Shown: piece after piece, positions 47,155-56,913 of the stretch
How the letters are laid out: the number at the start of each line of letters is the position of its first letter
Numbering within the stretch: position 1 is the stretch's first letter
Source: Anabaena sp. FACHB-1237
GTDB taxonomy: Bacteria > Cyanobacteriota > Cyanobacteriia > Cyanobacteriales > Nostocaceae
DNA: 64,000 bases
Reading direction: 5' to 3'
Assembly: GCF_014696225.1 (NCBI RefSeq)
Contig: NZ_JACJPV010000003.1
Location: 1 to 64,000, forward strand
Notes under the pieces: generated by a model
Databases searched by the model: none
The model's input: only the letters and a program-made list of their open reading frames with translations
Told to the model about the DNA's origin: nothing
Translations under genes and position numbers: made by a program

Positions 47155-48801
47155 ATGAAAATGATTGCTTTATTAGACATCTCCACAAATGAGGTATTAG
47201 ACGTGACTGAACAAGGCTTTTATCTTCTTTTTCGGAGATGTCTATTCATAATTTTTTGTAATAGTTTACTAATTCAAATTAATATAGAAAATGCCCATGC
47301 ACAAAATGTAAAATTACCCAATTCTCTTGCTCAAAATCACCTAGAAACTACTAAAAAAGATATGGTATCTGATCACCCAGAAATACCAATAGGTGTATAT
47401 GAGTTAATCAAAAATTATTTAACTAGTGGTCAGGATCATGAAAATCTTGATAAATCTAGGAAGATATTTTCTCATTTACAAAGCGATCGCTTATGTTATT
47501 TTATGGCATCTAACAATAAATTCTTTTTCGGTAAGTTGGCAATTTTACTGTTAACGAATAGTTGGCATAATGATCAATATCATAAACATTTTATTCAGGA
47601 TTATTTACGGTTAATTATTGCCCATGAAGTGGGACATACCTTAGGTTTACGTCATAATTTTCGCGGTAGTAATTATCTTTCTCCAGAGGAATTAAACAAC
47701 CCGGAAATTACTAAGAATAAGGGTTTAACAGCTTCAATTATGGATTATGTACCTCCAAATATTGCCCGATATGGTACAAAACAGGGAGATTATTTTCCTA
47801 AGATGGTTGGACCCTATGATCAATGGGCAATTGAATATGGTTATACTCCCAGTAATTCTCAAAATACTATGGGAGAAAAGCCTTTTTTAAATTCTATTGC
47901 TGCTAGATCCAATCAACAAGAATTAAGCTATGCTACTGATGAAGATGTAACTAATAATGATCCTACTGTTTCTCCCTGGGATCATAGTAATAATGTCTTG
48001 GTTTATGCTGAAAATCAGTTAGCTAATTCCCGGTTGATGTGGAGTAAATTAGATCAGTATTCTCGAAATTTACAAAGTTATAGTGATGTTTCTGCTAAGT
48101 TTATGAGAATTTTAATCAATTATTCAGACAACTTAAACTATACTACTAAGTATATTGGAGGTCAATCTTTTTATCGCTTAAAACCAGGAGATAATCAAGG
48201 TCAATCACCATTTGTTATTGTTCCTATCACAGAACAAAGACAAGCATTAAAAAATCTCCAAAAATATGTCTTTGCGGAGGATGCTTTCAATTTTTCTCTA
48301 CAATTATTAAATCAATTAACACCTTCCAGATGGGGACATTGGGGAAGTAAAATTCCTCAAGGACGTTTAGACTATCCCGTTCATGATTTAGTGTTAGATA
48401 TGCAAACTATGGTTTTAAATGATTTACTTTCAGGCGATCGCTTACGACTTTTAAAGGATTTAGAATTTAAAAATCCTCCAGGACAAACTTTAACTTTATC
48501 TGAACTATTTAACACTTTACTAACAGGAATTTGGACTGAGATTTTACAACCACAAGGTAAGGTAAAAATTTCTAGTTTACGTCGTGGTCTCCAAAGAAAA
48601 CATCTGGAAATATTAGCAGCTATGATATTAAGAAAAAAGCCAGTACCGGAGGATGCCAGAACTTTAGCATGGTATCAATTAAAGAAATTAAATCAACAGT
48701 TAAAAAGAGTTAGTTCTGATGATCAATATACCCAGGCTTTTTTATTAGAAACTAGTGATCGTATTCACAAAATACTCAGTTATTCTCTAGTAGCAAATTA
48801 A
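47155..48801 (+). CDS. Zinc-dependent metalloprotease (DUF5117-type family), N-terminally reduced
   Basis: A 548-residue protein. The zinc site is AHEVGHTLGLRHNFRGS (HExxHxxxxxH, metzincin-like) at about residues 160-176, with the following Met-turn-like IMDYVPPNIARYG. The C-terminal 350 residues (YDQWAIEYGY; SPWDHSNNVLVYAENQLANSR; PEDARTLAWYQLKKL) match the large cyanobacterial zinc-dependent metalloproteases, which are usually well over 800 residues with a DUF5117 domain before the zinc site. Here only about 155 residues precede it. They begin with a hydrophobic stretch that could be a signal (CLFIIFCNSLLIQIN, then AHAQN) and lack the expected domain. It is probably a deletion derivative; activity is uncertain. 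Confidence 0.75.
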   Translation: MKMIALLDISTNEVLDVTEQGFYLLFRRCLFIIFCNSLLIQINIENAHAQNVKLPNSLAQNHLETTKKDMVSDHPEIPIGVYELIKNYLTSGQDHENLDKSRKIFSHLQSDRLCYFMASNNKFFFGKLAILLLTNSWHNDQYHKHFIQDYLRLIIAHEVGHTLGLRHNFRGSNYLSPEELNNPEITKNKGLTASIMDYVPPNIARYGTKQGDYFPKMVGPYDQWAIEYGYTPSNSQNTMGEKPFLNSIAARSNQQELSYATDEDVTNNDPTVSPWDHSNNVLVYAENQLANSRLMWSKLDQYSRNLQSYSDVSAKFMRILINYSDNLNYTTKYIGGQSFYRLKPGDNQGQSPFVIVPITEQRQALKNLQKYVFAEDAFNFSLQLLNQLTPSRWGHWGSKIPQGRLDYPVHDLVLDMQTMVLNDLLSGDRLRLLKDLEFKNPPGQTLTLSELFNTLLTGIWTEILQPQGKVKISSLRRGLQRKHLEILAAMILRKKPVPEDARTLAWYQLKKLNQQLKRVSSDDQYTQAFLLETSDRIHKILSYSLVAN

Positions 48802-48805
48802 GTTG

Positions 48806-48831
48806 TAGGGACAATTCATGAATTGTCCCTA
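48806..48831. repeat. Perfect 26-base palindrome
   Basis: tagggacaattc-atgaattgtcccta, perfectly self-complementary, directly after the metalloprotease gene. A sister palindrome with a ggggtaattc arm lies at 60528-60555. Confidence 0.85.
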
Positions 48832-48859
48832 GAAGGGTTTGGTAGTTATGCATATTTCA

Positions 48860-48984
48860 GGCGTTGCTGAACTCAGGTATGAAATTGAGAAATTCAAAAT
48901 TTGAAACTTTGCGTCTAACGCAAGTGCTTCGCTGATGCGCGAAATAAACGCGAAATAAATATCATACCCCAATTCAGCAACGCC
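48860..48984. mobile_element. MITE-like element, family D (ggcgttgctgaa termini), copy 1
   Basis: Ends ggcgttgctgaa and ttcagcaacgcc are perfect inverted repeats. The interior shares a block of about 50 bases (starting ctcaggtatgaaattgag) with the copy at 49706-49829. The two flank the DUF4079 gene in the same orientation. Confidence 0.8.
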
Positions 48985-49108
48985 GTGTAATGATCACGAC
49001 TTACGCAACTAGCATATTGATAGAGTGCGTCAGATATCAAGAATCTCCTCAAAATTCTCAAGATTTATGCTAAGTTTTATTAAGATTTAATAATTGGAAG
49101 TAAAGAAG

Positions 49109-49579
49109 ATGGTTTTAGAAATGTCACCAACCGCTAAACTAGCTCTAGAGTTTGTCCATCCCCTAATTATGTGGGTGTTACTAGCGTTGTCATTGTATGC
49201 AGCTTACTTAGGACTACAAGTACAACGTACTAGAAATGCTGACGCTGAATTAAGAAAAGAATTAATAAAAGGACGCTATAATCTCAAACATTATCAAATA
49301 GGTTCTATTATACTAGCCCTAATGGTAGCAGGATGTATAGGAGGTATGGCTGTTACCTACATTAACAATGGTAAATTATTTGTTGGTCCACATCTATTAG
49401 CTGGACTAGGTATGACAGGTTTAGTGGCGTTTTCTGCATCCCTATCACCTTTCATGCAAAAAGGAGCAAATTGGGCAAGAGTAAGTCATATATTACTAAA
49501 TTTTGGCATTTTAGGTCTATTTGTTTGGCAAGCATTCTCAGGTGTAGAAATTATCCAAAAAATTCTCAGCCCAGCATAG
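49109..49579 (+). CDS. DUF4079 family membrane protein
   Basis: I choose the ATG at 49109 (MVLEMSPTAKLALEFVHPLI), with ggaag about 10 bases before it. The protein has about 156 residues and four hydrophobic helices (FVHPLIMWVLLALSLYAAYL; HYQIGSIILALMVAGCIGGMAV; HLLAGLGMTGLVAFSASL; VSHILLNFGILGLFVWQAFSG), with conserved His residues near helix ends, as in cytochrome-b561-like DUF4079 proteins. It is probably in the thylakoid or plasma membrane; heme or quinone binding is only a fold-based suggestion. Single gene sandwiched between two copies of MITE family D. Confidence 0.85.
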   Translation: MVLEMSPTAKLALEFVHPLIMWVLLALSLYAAYLGLQVQRTRNADAELRKELIKGRYNLKHYQIGSIILALMVAGCIGGMAVTYINNGKLFVGPHLLAGLGMTGLVAFSASLSPFMQKGANWARVSHILLNFGILGLFVWQAFSGVEIIQKILSPA

Positions 49580-49705
49580 TTTTTCCCACAGTGTAGAGTG
49601 CAGACTACAGAGTATACATCTGGTGGTAATTAAATGTGTATGAATTGAAACTGTTAATTAACCCTTGTAGAGACGTTATATCAAATGTCTCTACTTTCTT
49701 TTTCA

Positions 49706-49829
49706 GGCGTTGCTGAACTCAGGTATGAAATTGAGAAATTCAAAATTTGAAACTTTGCTTTGCATCTAACCCACTGAAAGTGCTTCGCTGATGGGGGAAA
49801 TAAATATCATACTCCCATTTAGCAACGCC
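49706..49829. mobile_element. MITE-like element, family D, copy 2
   Basis: Begins ggcgttgctgaactcaggta and ends tttagcaacgcc (one mismatch to a perfect terminal inverted repeat). The right end is only five bases from the stop codon of the DUF1997 gene. A gtagagacgtt...tgtctctac inverted repeat lies just to the left (about 49666-49693). Confidence 0.8.
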
Positions 49830-49834
49830 CTTTT

Positions 49835-50512
49835 TCACTTTTTATGGCACTTTTTGCCAAAAGGTATCCCCAAAGAATAATGAAAATCCTTTTGTACCTT
49901 GTGGGTTAAATGACGGGATACTTGACGGACAATTTGATTAAGTAAGCGATCGCCAGTAGACTGAATTAAATTATGGGGTAACTTGCGAATAAACCAAGGA
50001 AAATGCAACTCTACCACCAAATCTAAATTCCATTCTACCTTAGTGATACCATGACCATCATCTACCAAAAAAGTAGATGATTTATAACTGACATTATAAC
50101 CAGGTGGTTGATAATCAGGAACAGGAATAGTAATAATATCATACCTGCGATTTTCTGGAGGTAATAATTGTAACCCTACCTTGGGTTCTATCTCATAACC
50201 GAACGCACCAAAACGCCCTACCACCAGAACATAACTATTTTCACACAGAGAACAGACTTTTATCGGTTCAGCACAACGCACAAACCATAAACCATGAGAA
50301 TTAAAATACTCCTCTACCTGTTCCACAGGAGCATACATTTCCATAAAATCTTGATAATGACCATAAAACTTAGTTGGGGTTTGACTATTGGGACTATGGC
50401 TTTGGTGATGTCCCTCCTTTACAATAGTTTCATCAACTATCATCATGCCATTTAAAGATACATGAGAATTAAGTATTTCTAATGACTTATCATCTTTATT
50501 ATCTATCATCAT
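49835..50512 (-). CDS. DUF1997 family protein
   Basis: A 225-residue protein of a family shared by cyanobacteria and plastids. Residues 1-45 are a poorly conserved tail. The domain starts near FYGHYQDFMEMYAPVEQVEEYF and has CAEPIKVCSLCENSYVLVVGRFGAFGYEIEPKVGLQLLPP, WNLDLVVELHFPWFIRKLP and the ending GDRLLNQIVRQVSRHLTHKVQKDFHYSLGIPF. The SRPBCC-like pattern suggests a lipid or pigment binding pocket, but the function is not known to me. The next gene on the strand (DUF760) is 144 bases upstream, so co-transcription is possible. Confidence 0.85.
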   Translation of the reverse strand: MMIDNKDDKSLEILNSHVSLNGMMIVDETIVKEGHHQSHSPNSQTPTKFYGHYQDFMEMYAPVEQVEEYFNSHGLWFVRCAEPIKVCSLCENSYVLVVGRFGAFGYEIEPKVGLQLLPPENRRYDIITIPVPDYQPPGYNVSYKSSTFLVDDGHGITKVEWNLDLVVELHFPWFIRKLPHNLIQSTGDRLLNQIVRQVSRHLTHKVQKDFHYSLGIPFGKKCHKK

Positions 50513-50656
50513 AAATGGGGTATTTCTATAATTGGTGAATTTGGTTACATATAATTATAATTCCCCAATTTCTACCAGAAATTAGGGAGATCATCATGAA
50601 AAAAATAATTTTCCTTTAGTTTTATGGACTTTTCTTGACTTTCATTTACATTAAAT

Positions 50657-50998
50657 TTATAGGTTGCTATTGCTATCCTCAGTTCCTTGTAGAACAGCAT
50701 CAAAACTCATTCTTTGTTCTGCATTACGTAAAAAATAACCACTAATCATAGCAGATGCTAATAAACGTCCTAAACTTTCCCTACTAGTAGTGATAGTCAC
50801 ACCAAATTGTTCAGGAGGCAAATTTCCCAAAAGTCCGATAATATTACGTTCCATCACTTGAAATACTTCAGGAGAAGTGGGTTTAGATAACTGAGTCACA
50901 GTTTCAGGACTTAAAGACCTCACATATTGCCATAGTAAGTTACTAGTCTCTGCATCACTGTTAAAAAATTCTGATACACGATTAGAAGAATTACTCAC
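50657..50998 (-). CDS. DUF760 family protein
   Basis: A 113-residue protein with the family core LLWQYVRSLSPETVTQLSKP, VFQVMERNIIGLLGNLPPEQFGVTITTSRESLGRLLASAMISGYFLRNAEQRM. It is conserved across cyanobacteria and plastids; a plant member is reported as a chloroplast regulatory adaptor, but no cyanobacterial function is known to me. Soluble, helical. It lies between the sigma factor and the DUF1997 gene on the same strand. Confidence 0.88.
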   Translation of the reverse strand: MSNSSNRVSEFFNSDAETSNLLWQYVRSLSPETVTQLSKPTSPEVFQVMERNIIGLLGNLPPEQFGVTITTSRESLGRLLASAMISGYFLRNAEQRMSFDAVLQGTEDSNSNL

Positions 50999-51246
50999 CT
51001 TTAACCTCCGTTATTATCACTACGTGCTGTGGTGTTTTGCTGGAATTAATCAATAATCTATTATTTACTTATCTTTAACCAAAGTAACAGGTGAATGTTA
51101 GATATGCAATAGGTTTAACCGTACCATGATCGGCGTGTTTTTGCGAATTAGCTGTCAGAAGTCACCGAGTCACCAAGTCAAGTGAATAATAATTAACACT
51201 GATAGCTGACTGCTGATAGCTGACTGCTGACTGCTGATAGCTAACA

Positions 51247-52203
51247 TTAACTAGCTAAATATTCATTCATACCAGCCTTATACTTACGAAGTTTATTTAA
51301 GGCTTCCCGTTCTATTTGTCTCACTCTTTCCCGACTAATATTGAGTTGTTCTCCAATTTTCGCTAGTGTGAGAGGTTTACCATCAGTTAACCCAAAACGC
51401 AGAGAAATTACCTCTTGTTGTTGGGGGGTAAGTTCTGACATCAGCCGTTCTAACTCATAAGACAGAGAAGACTGCATCACAAAATGCTCTGGTGTGTTAT
51501 TTGTATCTTCTAACATCTCCCCTAGTTCAGTATCGTAATTATCTCCCAGTCGCAAATCTAGAGATAATGGTAAACGAGCTTTTTCTAAGTAGTCTCTGAC
51601 CTGTTTAGGTGTTAAATCTAATTCTTCCGATAATTCTGCTGCTGTGGGCGCACGTCCCAAGGTTTGTGATAGTTGTCTTTGTGCTTTTTTGATTTTGTTC
51701 AGTTTTTCCGTAATATGTATAGGTAAGCGGATAGTGCGGGCTTTTTCCGCTATCGCACGAGTGATAGCTTGACGTATCCACCAGTAAGCATAGGTAGAAA
51801 ATCTGTAACCTTTGGTGGGGTCAAACTTTTCTACTCCCCTCTGCATTCCAATACTACCTTCTTGAATTAAGTCCAGCAAATCTACATTGCGCTTAATGTA
51901 TTTTTTGGCAACAGATACTACTAGCCGTAGGTTCGCTTCTACCATTTTCCTTTTCGCTAGTTCACCTTCAGCGATCGCCTGATTAAGTTCTGCTACTTCT
52001 AAATTAGCTGCTTTTGCCCAATCTTCTACACTTGGCTGATAACCTAATTCACTGGCTAAACCTTGGCGAATATCCTGTAAAAGTACAGATCGTTGTACCT
52101 GTTTACCATAAAAAATCTCTTCTTCGTGGCTTAGGAGTGGCACACGGCCAATCTCCCGCAGATAAGTCCGCACGAGGTCGGTGGCTGTTTGAGAGGTCTT
52201 CAT
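51247..52203 (-). CDS. Group 2 RNA polymerase sigma factor (RpoD/SigA family)
   Basis: A 318-residue sigma-70 factor without the long region 1.1 of primary sigma. Region 1.2 is [22 protein letters not shown]; region 2 is [26 protein letters not shown] with the promoter-melting segment [30 protein letters not shown]; region 3 is [20 protein letters not shown]; region 4.2 has the [34 protein letters not shown]. Group 2 factors (SigB-E) in cyanobacteria respond to nitrogen, carbon, light or stress; this sequence alone does not tell which. A repeat-rich 3' flank and a 1.2 kb gene-poor upstream region isolate it. Confidence 0.95.
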   Translation of the reverse strand: MKTSQTATDLVRTYLREIGRVPLLSHEEEIFYGKQVQRSVLLQDIRQGLASELGYQPSVEDWAKAANLEVAELNQAIAEGELAKRKMVEANLRLVVSVAKKYIKRNVDLLDLIQEGSIGMQRGVEKFDPTKGYRFSTYAYWWIRQAITRAIAEKARTIRLPIHITEKLNKIKKAQRQLSQTLGRAPTAAELSEELDLTPKQVRDYLEKARLPLSLDLRLGDNYDTELGEMLEDTNNTPEHFVMQSSLSYELERLMSELTPQQQEVISLRFGLTDGKPLTLAKIGEQLNISRERVRQIEREALNKLRKYKAGMNEYLAS

Positions 52204-52971
52204 GGCACTACTCTTTAATAATAATGGGTTGGCGGATAGGGTAGTTAACTGATAGCAAAATCCAACATAAGCTATTTCACGCTTTAGTCTGTAAATATTT
52301 GGTTAATTTACGCTTAATTTTAAATTTTATCTATGGGATTTTAGCTATGATTAGCTATTAATTATACCCAGAATCAATCTAAAACTAATTAAGCTAGAAA
52401 ATACGCTATAGCTGGGAACTGACGCGCCCGATCAAGTCGGTTACTCATTTTTAAGAAGATCAGGTGTTCACTCGTAAAAGTTCCACCATTTGGCAATAGA
52501 CATCTCGAATAATTAAAATTTTCTTACAGTAGATTAGGCTTCTAGCCTAATTTCTACAAGATGTCTAATGGGAATTTGATCTTTGCTTTAGCTTTGTTGT
52601 TGAGATGTGCAGGCTATCAAGCCTTTCATCCTAGTCTAGTAATCTTGCATGGAATGTGTATTTGATTTACCTCCCGTTTTGCACAAATATCTGTAATGAG
52701 ATACAAGGTAGCAACTTAGACCTAGTTTGTCTTTTTTTTATTGTAAATAATTGTAACATTTATGAGAGTGAGTTGACTAGTCCCAAAGCCAAAATTTTTT
52801 GGTTATTGAGAGTGAACCTGTCTAAGAAGGCTAGATATCATTGATTTACAGGTATTTACAGCCAATAGTATAAATCTTAGGGATAGGAAATACATCCTCA
52901 TATTTGTTAAGATATCTCAATAGTAACTATAGAAAGTGTTCTTATAATTATTGCTTAATGTTTAAAGGTTC

Positions 52972-53004
52972 AGATCCCCGACTTCTTCAAGAAGTCGGGG
53001 ATCT
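52972..53004. terminator. Perfect palindrome with T-run
   Basis: agatccccgacttctt / aagaagtcggggatct around a central C (33 bases) followed by TTTT. Best-preserved member of the family also at 7543, 8394 and 46672. No gene ends nearby on the plus strand, so any terminator role is unclear. Confidence 0.6.
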
Positions 53005-53256
53005 TTTTGTGGATAGTTCCCTTTAACCTGATTGGGTGACAATTTAAGCTATATGTAAATGAGATCAGTTTGCTAATGACTGCACCATAAAACTCGCCAA
53101 AGAGCAATAACACTGCTAGAACAATTTCCATGATAATCCTTAGAATCTCTTTTTCATGAGTTCTTAAAGTAATAAAAAGTGTCCAAGACGCGAAATAGCA
53201 AATCTGCTTTATTGTAAATTATTGAATGTCGTTTATTTTTTTAAACAACATAGGTT

Positions 53257-53362
53257 ACAGCACATTCCATCTACATGAGGTACACTATAAACACAGCAAG
53301 ATGCCTGTGTTACAAGGGTTTTATCATTAACATCTGTACCTCATAATAACGGAAACTGCTGT
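53257..53362. mobile_element. MITE-like element, family C, copy downstream of the CheA-like gene
   Basis: The ends are 28-base imperfect inverted repeats: left acagcacattcc...atgaggtaca and right (complement) acagcagtttcc...atgaggtaca. The interior is almost identical to 14522-14621. It lies about 80 bases beyond the CheA-like stop codon, where a receiver domain is usually encoded. Confidence 0.75.
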
Positions 53363-53442
53363 ATCTTATTTGCGTCAGTAAAATGAGAATGTCCATTTTT
53401 TCTGCACTTTCAGATACAAGTAGGTAGTAATGTATTTTTCTG

Positions 53443-56400
53443 CTAATAATTACCACCAATATATTTAGACATCTTACCATGAAAGATATCAATAATTTCT
53501 AACACATCGGCTATGGGCATAATCATCCCATCCCTTAGCACTGTGGCACCTGCTACACCTATGGGTTTAGGTACTGGTCCTTCAAACTGCTTAATAACTA
53601 TTTCCTGTTCACTTAATACCTGATCAATTTGCAAGGCTACCATGTTATTGCCAGAACGTACTACAATCACCGAAATCATGTCATCATCACTTATACAACC
53701 ATAAACACTATTACGACTGATTTGGCGATTGAATACTAAAATGTCTTTTAAAGGCTTAAATGGTAGTATAGTGTCACGCCACTTAATAAATGATTGTCCA
53801 TCAGTATTTTTCTTAATATTTTTAGCAGGTATATCTAATGTATCTTCAATACCATCCATTGGGAAAGCTATTCTTGCTCTGTCTGAAGTACATAATAACG
53901 CTTTACAAATACTTAATGTTAATGGTAAGCGGATTGTAAAGGTAGTTCCTTGACCTAATACAGAATCAGTGGTAATTGTACCACGAATTTCGCTGATTTT
54001 TTTCTGCACAACGTTCATGCCCACTCCACCGACTTTAATATCATCTAATTCATCTGCGGTACTAAAACTTGGCAAAAATAACAATTCATAGATATCACTA
54101 CGACTCATGGTTCTAGCTTGTTCTACCGTAATAACACCTTTTTTAATGCCCTTTTGCTTGACCTTTTCATGATCAATACCTGCTCCATCATCACTCACGG
54201 CAATAATAGTTTGGTTTCCTTGTTGTAATGCTCTGATGGTAATTTTTCCTACTGGTGGTTTGCCTCTACTTTGACGTACTTCTGCTGTTTCAATGCCGTG
54301 AGCGATCGCATTATTTACCATCTGCGTTAATGGATCTTTGAGATGATCTAAAATCGTCTTATCTATTAAGGTATCTGTACCTTCTGTGACTAGTTCTACC
54401 TGTTTACCATATTGATTATCTGGCATTCCTTTCCACAGTAAATCAATAGCTTGGCTAAATGGAACCATGCGTGCTTTGGTCAACCCCTCTTGTAACTGAC
54501 TAGTTGCTTGTCGTATTTGTCTAGCTACCTGTTCTGTTTCTTCCAGTACAAAGTCTATATCACTAGCTGAGTCTTGCACTCCTACGATCAACTCAATCAT
54601 TTCCTGGGCTAAACTATGAAAAGGTGTAAATTTATCCATTTCAATGGCACTAAAACCCCGATCTTGATGAACATTGTATTTCTGTTCTCGATGACGATAA
54701 CTAGCTAATAATGAAGATTCTAACAGCGATCGCTCATAATATTCCTGCATCCGCGCTCCCACATCTGATAAATTCTGTACTTGAATCAGCAAATTATTCA
54801 AGGATTTTCTTAACCGTTCATAATCTTGCTCTAAAATATTACGATTAACTACTAACTCTCCCACTGAGTTACTCATATCATCCAGTTGCTTAACTGGAAT
54901 TTTCATAGTTTCTTCGTCTGCAATTCTATGGGTAGTAGTCTGGGTAATTTTACTAACAACATTTTTATTAGCTGGAGATGTTTCACTAGATATATTTTCA
55001 TCTGTTTGTTTGAGGAAGTTTTCCAATTCATCAAACTCATCATTAATTAATGACTGTGAAGGGCTATGGGCTGTACCCACTGACTGTGGACTGCTGACTG
55101 CTAGTCCATCATCTACTAAGGAAATAAAATCTGGTAATAATTTAAAATCCTGGTTTGCATAACTACCAACATTAGTAAAATTAGCAAGTTCAGCAAATAA
55201 ATTATTCTCTAATTCATCTAAACTACTATTTTCTTGCTGATTTTCTGTTCCTAATAAATCTAAAACAGAATCTTGTGGTAATGTTAAATCAAAGTTATTC
55301 TCTACCGAAATATTAAGATGATTCCTATCTACTGAGTCGTTGCCAAATATATCTATTTCTGTATTAGGTAAATTATCAGCAGCAGAAAACAAACTAGCTT
55401 CTAATTCTTGAACTACTTCTGTATTACTGGGAACAGAAAACTGTTGTATTGTGGCTATTTCATCCCAGAAACTATCTAAGTTAACTTGTGCATGATCACT
55501 ATTATTAGGTATTTCTGAAGCAGCAAATATATCATCAATATCTAATTCATTGTTGATTAATGATATATTTTTCTGTGCATTTGCCAATAAATCATCTAAT
55601 GGCAAACTAGCATTGCCTGATGATTTTTGTGCGGATATATTGGTTTGTAAATCTTCTAAATATTCTAAATTTGTTTCTACATTTGGCAGTTTTACTTCTA
55701 GTTGATTATTGTCTTCTGGAAATATAGGTAATAATTCACTAGTAACTGCATCTACCTCCGTTTCTGATCTTATTTCTAGTACATCTGCCAATGATCCTGC
55801 TATATGGACTCCAGAATTTTGACGAGATTTTTGGGAAATAGCAATTAATTCTACAAGAACATCATCCGAGGGAAAAATCAAGTCCATACTTTCTAAATCT
55901 GAACTGATTGATGTTACTTGCTCATTGTTGCTTTGTGCAATATTTCTAGGCAGAAAGTCATCCTCAAATAATTGGGTAACATCCTCGCTATCATCACTAT
56001 TTTCTGGGGATTTTACTTGATAAAATGCTAATAAATCTGCCAAATCTACATCATTAACTTCTGCATCCAAATCTTGATTTGGTAATTGTATATCACTAGT
56101 GTTGAAAATTTCTTCTTGTTGCCAACTTTCCTCTAATTCTGTAGATTCACCTTCAAATAAGTCTGCTAGGGTATTTAATTCAGAGATTCCTGCTTCTGGT
56201 TCTTTATCATTTACTGATTTTGATATCAAGGATGAAAAATCTAGTTCTGAGGTAATTTCGTTGTTATCAGTTAATTGATGACAATTATGTTGTAGTTTTT
56301 CCCGTAATTCAGGAACATTAACTTGTTTAAAGAGTTGTAATATTTCCCGCAATATTTGCAGAACTTGAGTTTCAAATTCGCTTTTTATTTGGCTTTGGTT

Positions 56401-56913
56401 AATAGTAATCCCTGGTGTTATAGGTGTAACTGGTGGAGCAATTGTATCAGCTTTTTTTGTGTCTGATACAGCAGTATGTCCACTGGCTTTTACTGATTCT
56501 AGCAGATGTTGGTTAAGTTGCTCAATTACTGGTTCTGTGGCGGCCATTAAGGAATTAGCTTGATCTTCTGGTAGATCAAAGTTACTGCTGAGATAATCAA
56601 TTAAGGTTTTTAATGTGTTAGAAACTTTGAGGAAGAGATACTCTAGTTTATGATCTACTTGAATAGGATGTTCTTTAAGAATTTTCAAGCACTCTTCGAG
56701 ACGATGAGCAGTGCGTTGAATACTAGTTAATCCCAGCATAGCAGAACTGCTTTTGATAGAATATACAGCTCGAAAGACTTCATTAATCATTTCTGAGTTC
56801 TCTAATGTACTCTGAATATTGAGCAAACCATTTTCAATAGTAGCTAGGTCTTCTCTAGCTTCTTCCAAAAAGTATCCTAAAATCAGTTGTTGTTTTTCTT
56901 CTTCTGATTGCAT
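53443..56913 (-). CDS. CheA-like histidine kinase, HPt His replaced and receiver domain absent
   Basis: A 1156-residue chemotaxis-type kinase. Residues 1-105: HPt domain, but the phospho-acceptor position reads FRAVYSIKSSSAMLG, with Tyr51 (codon tat, 56761-56763) instead of His. Residues about 105-650: a long acidic, low-complexity region. Residues about 665-1010: CheA dimerisation and HATPase domains (IPVKQLDDMSNSVGELVVNR; N box NNAIAHGIE; G1 DDGAGID; G2 GGVGMNVVQ). Residues 1015-1156: CheW-like domain (GVAGATVLRDGMIMPIADVL). It ends FHGKMSKYIGGNY; hybrid relatives usually continue into a receiver domain. Third gene of a CheW-MCP-CheA operon. Autokinase activity may remain, but the usual phosphorelay through HPt cannot work as in CheA. 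Confidence 0.9.
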   Translation of the reverse strand: MQSEEEKQQLILGYFLEEAREDLATIENGLLNIQSTLENSEMINEVFRAVYSIKSSSAMLGLTSIQRTAHRLEECLKILKEHPIQVDHKLEYLFLKVSNTLKTLIDYLSSNFDLPEDQANSLMAATEPVIEQLNQHLLESVKASGHTAVSDTKKADTIAPPVTPITPGITINQSQIKSEFETQVLQILREILQLFKQVNVPELREKLQHNCHQLTDNNEITSELDFSSLISKSVNDKEPEAGISELNTLADLFEGESTELEESWQQEEIFNTSDIQLPNQDLDAEVNDVDLADLLAFYQVKSPENSDDSEDVTQLFEDDFLPRNIAQSNNEQVTSISSDLESMDLIFPSDDVLVELIAISQKSRQNSGVHIAGSLADVLEIRSETEVDAVTSELLPIFPEDNNQLEVKLPNVETNLEYLEDLQTNISAQKSSGNASLPLDDLLANAQKNISLINNELDIDDIFAASEIPNNSDHAQVNLDSFWDEIATIQQFSVPSNTEVVQELEASLFSAADNLPNTEIDIFGNDSVDRNHLNISVENNFDLTLPQDSVLDLLGTENQQENSSLDELENNLFAELANFTNVGSYANQDFKLLPDFISLVDDGLAVSSPQSVGTAHSPSQSLINDEFDELENFLKQTDENISSETSPANKNVVSKITQTTTHRIADEETMKIPVKQLDDMSNSVGELVVNRNILEQDYERLRKSLNNLLIQVQNLSDVGARMQEYYERSLLESSLLASYRHREQKYNVHQDRGFSAIEMDKFTPFHSLAQEMIELIVGVQDSASDIDFVLEETEQVARQIRQATSQLQEGLTKARMVPFSQAIDLLWKGMPDNQYGKQVELVTEGTDTLIDKTILDHLKDPLTQMVNNAIAHGIETAEVRQSRGKPPVGKITIRALQQGNQTIIAVSDDGAGIDHEKVKQKGIKKGVITVEQARTMSRSDIYELLFLPSFSTADELDDIKVGGVGMNVVQKKISEIRGTITTDSVLGQGTTFTIRLPLTLSICKALLCTSDRARIAFPMDGIEDTLDIPAKNIKKNTDGQSFIKWRDTILPFKPLKDILVFNRQISRNSVYGCISDDDMISVIVVRSGNNMVALQIDQVLSEQEIVIKQFEGPVPKPIGVAGATVLRDGMIMPIADVLEIIDIFHGKMSKYIGGNY

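Larger units (their letters stand above)
52204..53442. other. 1.2 kb gene-poor region between the sigma factor and cheA-like genes
   Basis: I find no gene. It contains an inverted repeat with agacatct/agatgtct ends (about 52499-52564) around a hairpin ttaggct-tct-agcctaa, the palindrome at 52972-53004 and MITE family C at 53257-53362. The left part must carry the sigma-factor promoter. Confidence 0.6.

Noticed and set aside
52656..52844. A 62-codon plus-strand frame in the spacer upstream of the sigma factor
   Set aside because: No family resemblance, no ribosome site, AT-driven composition.
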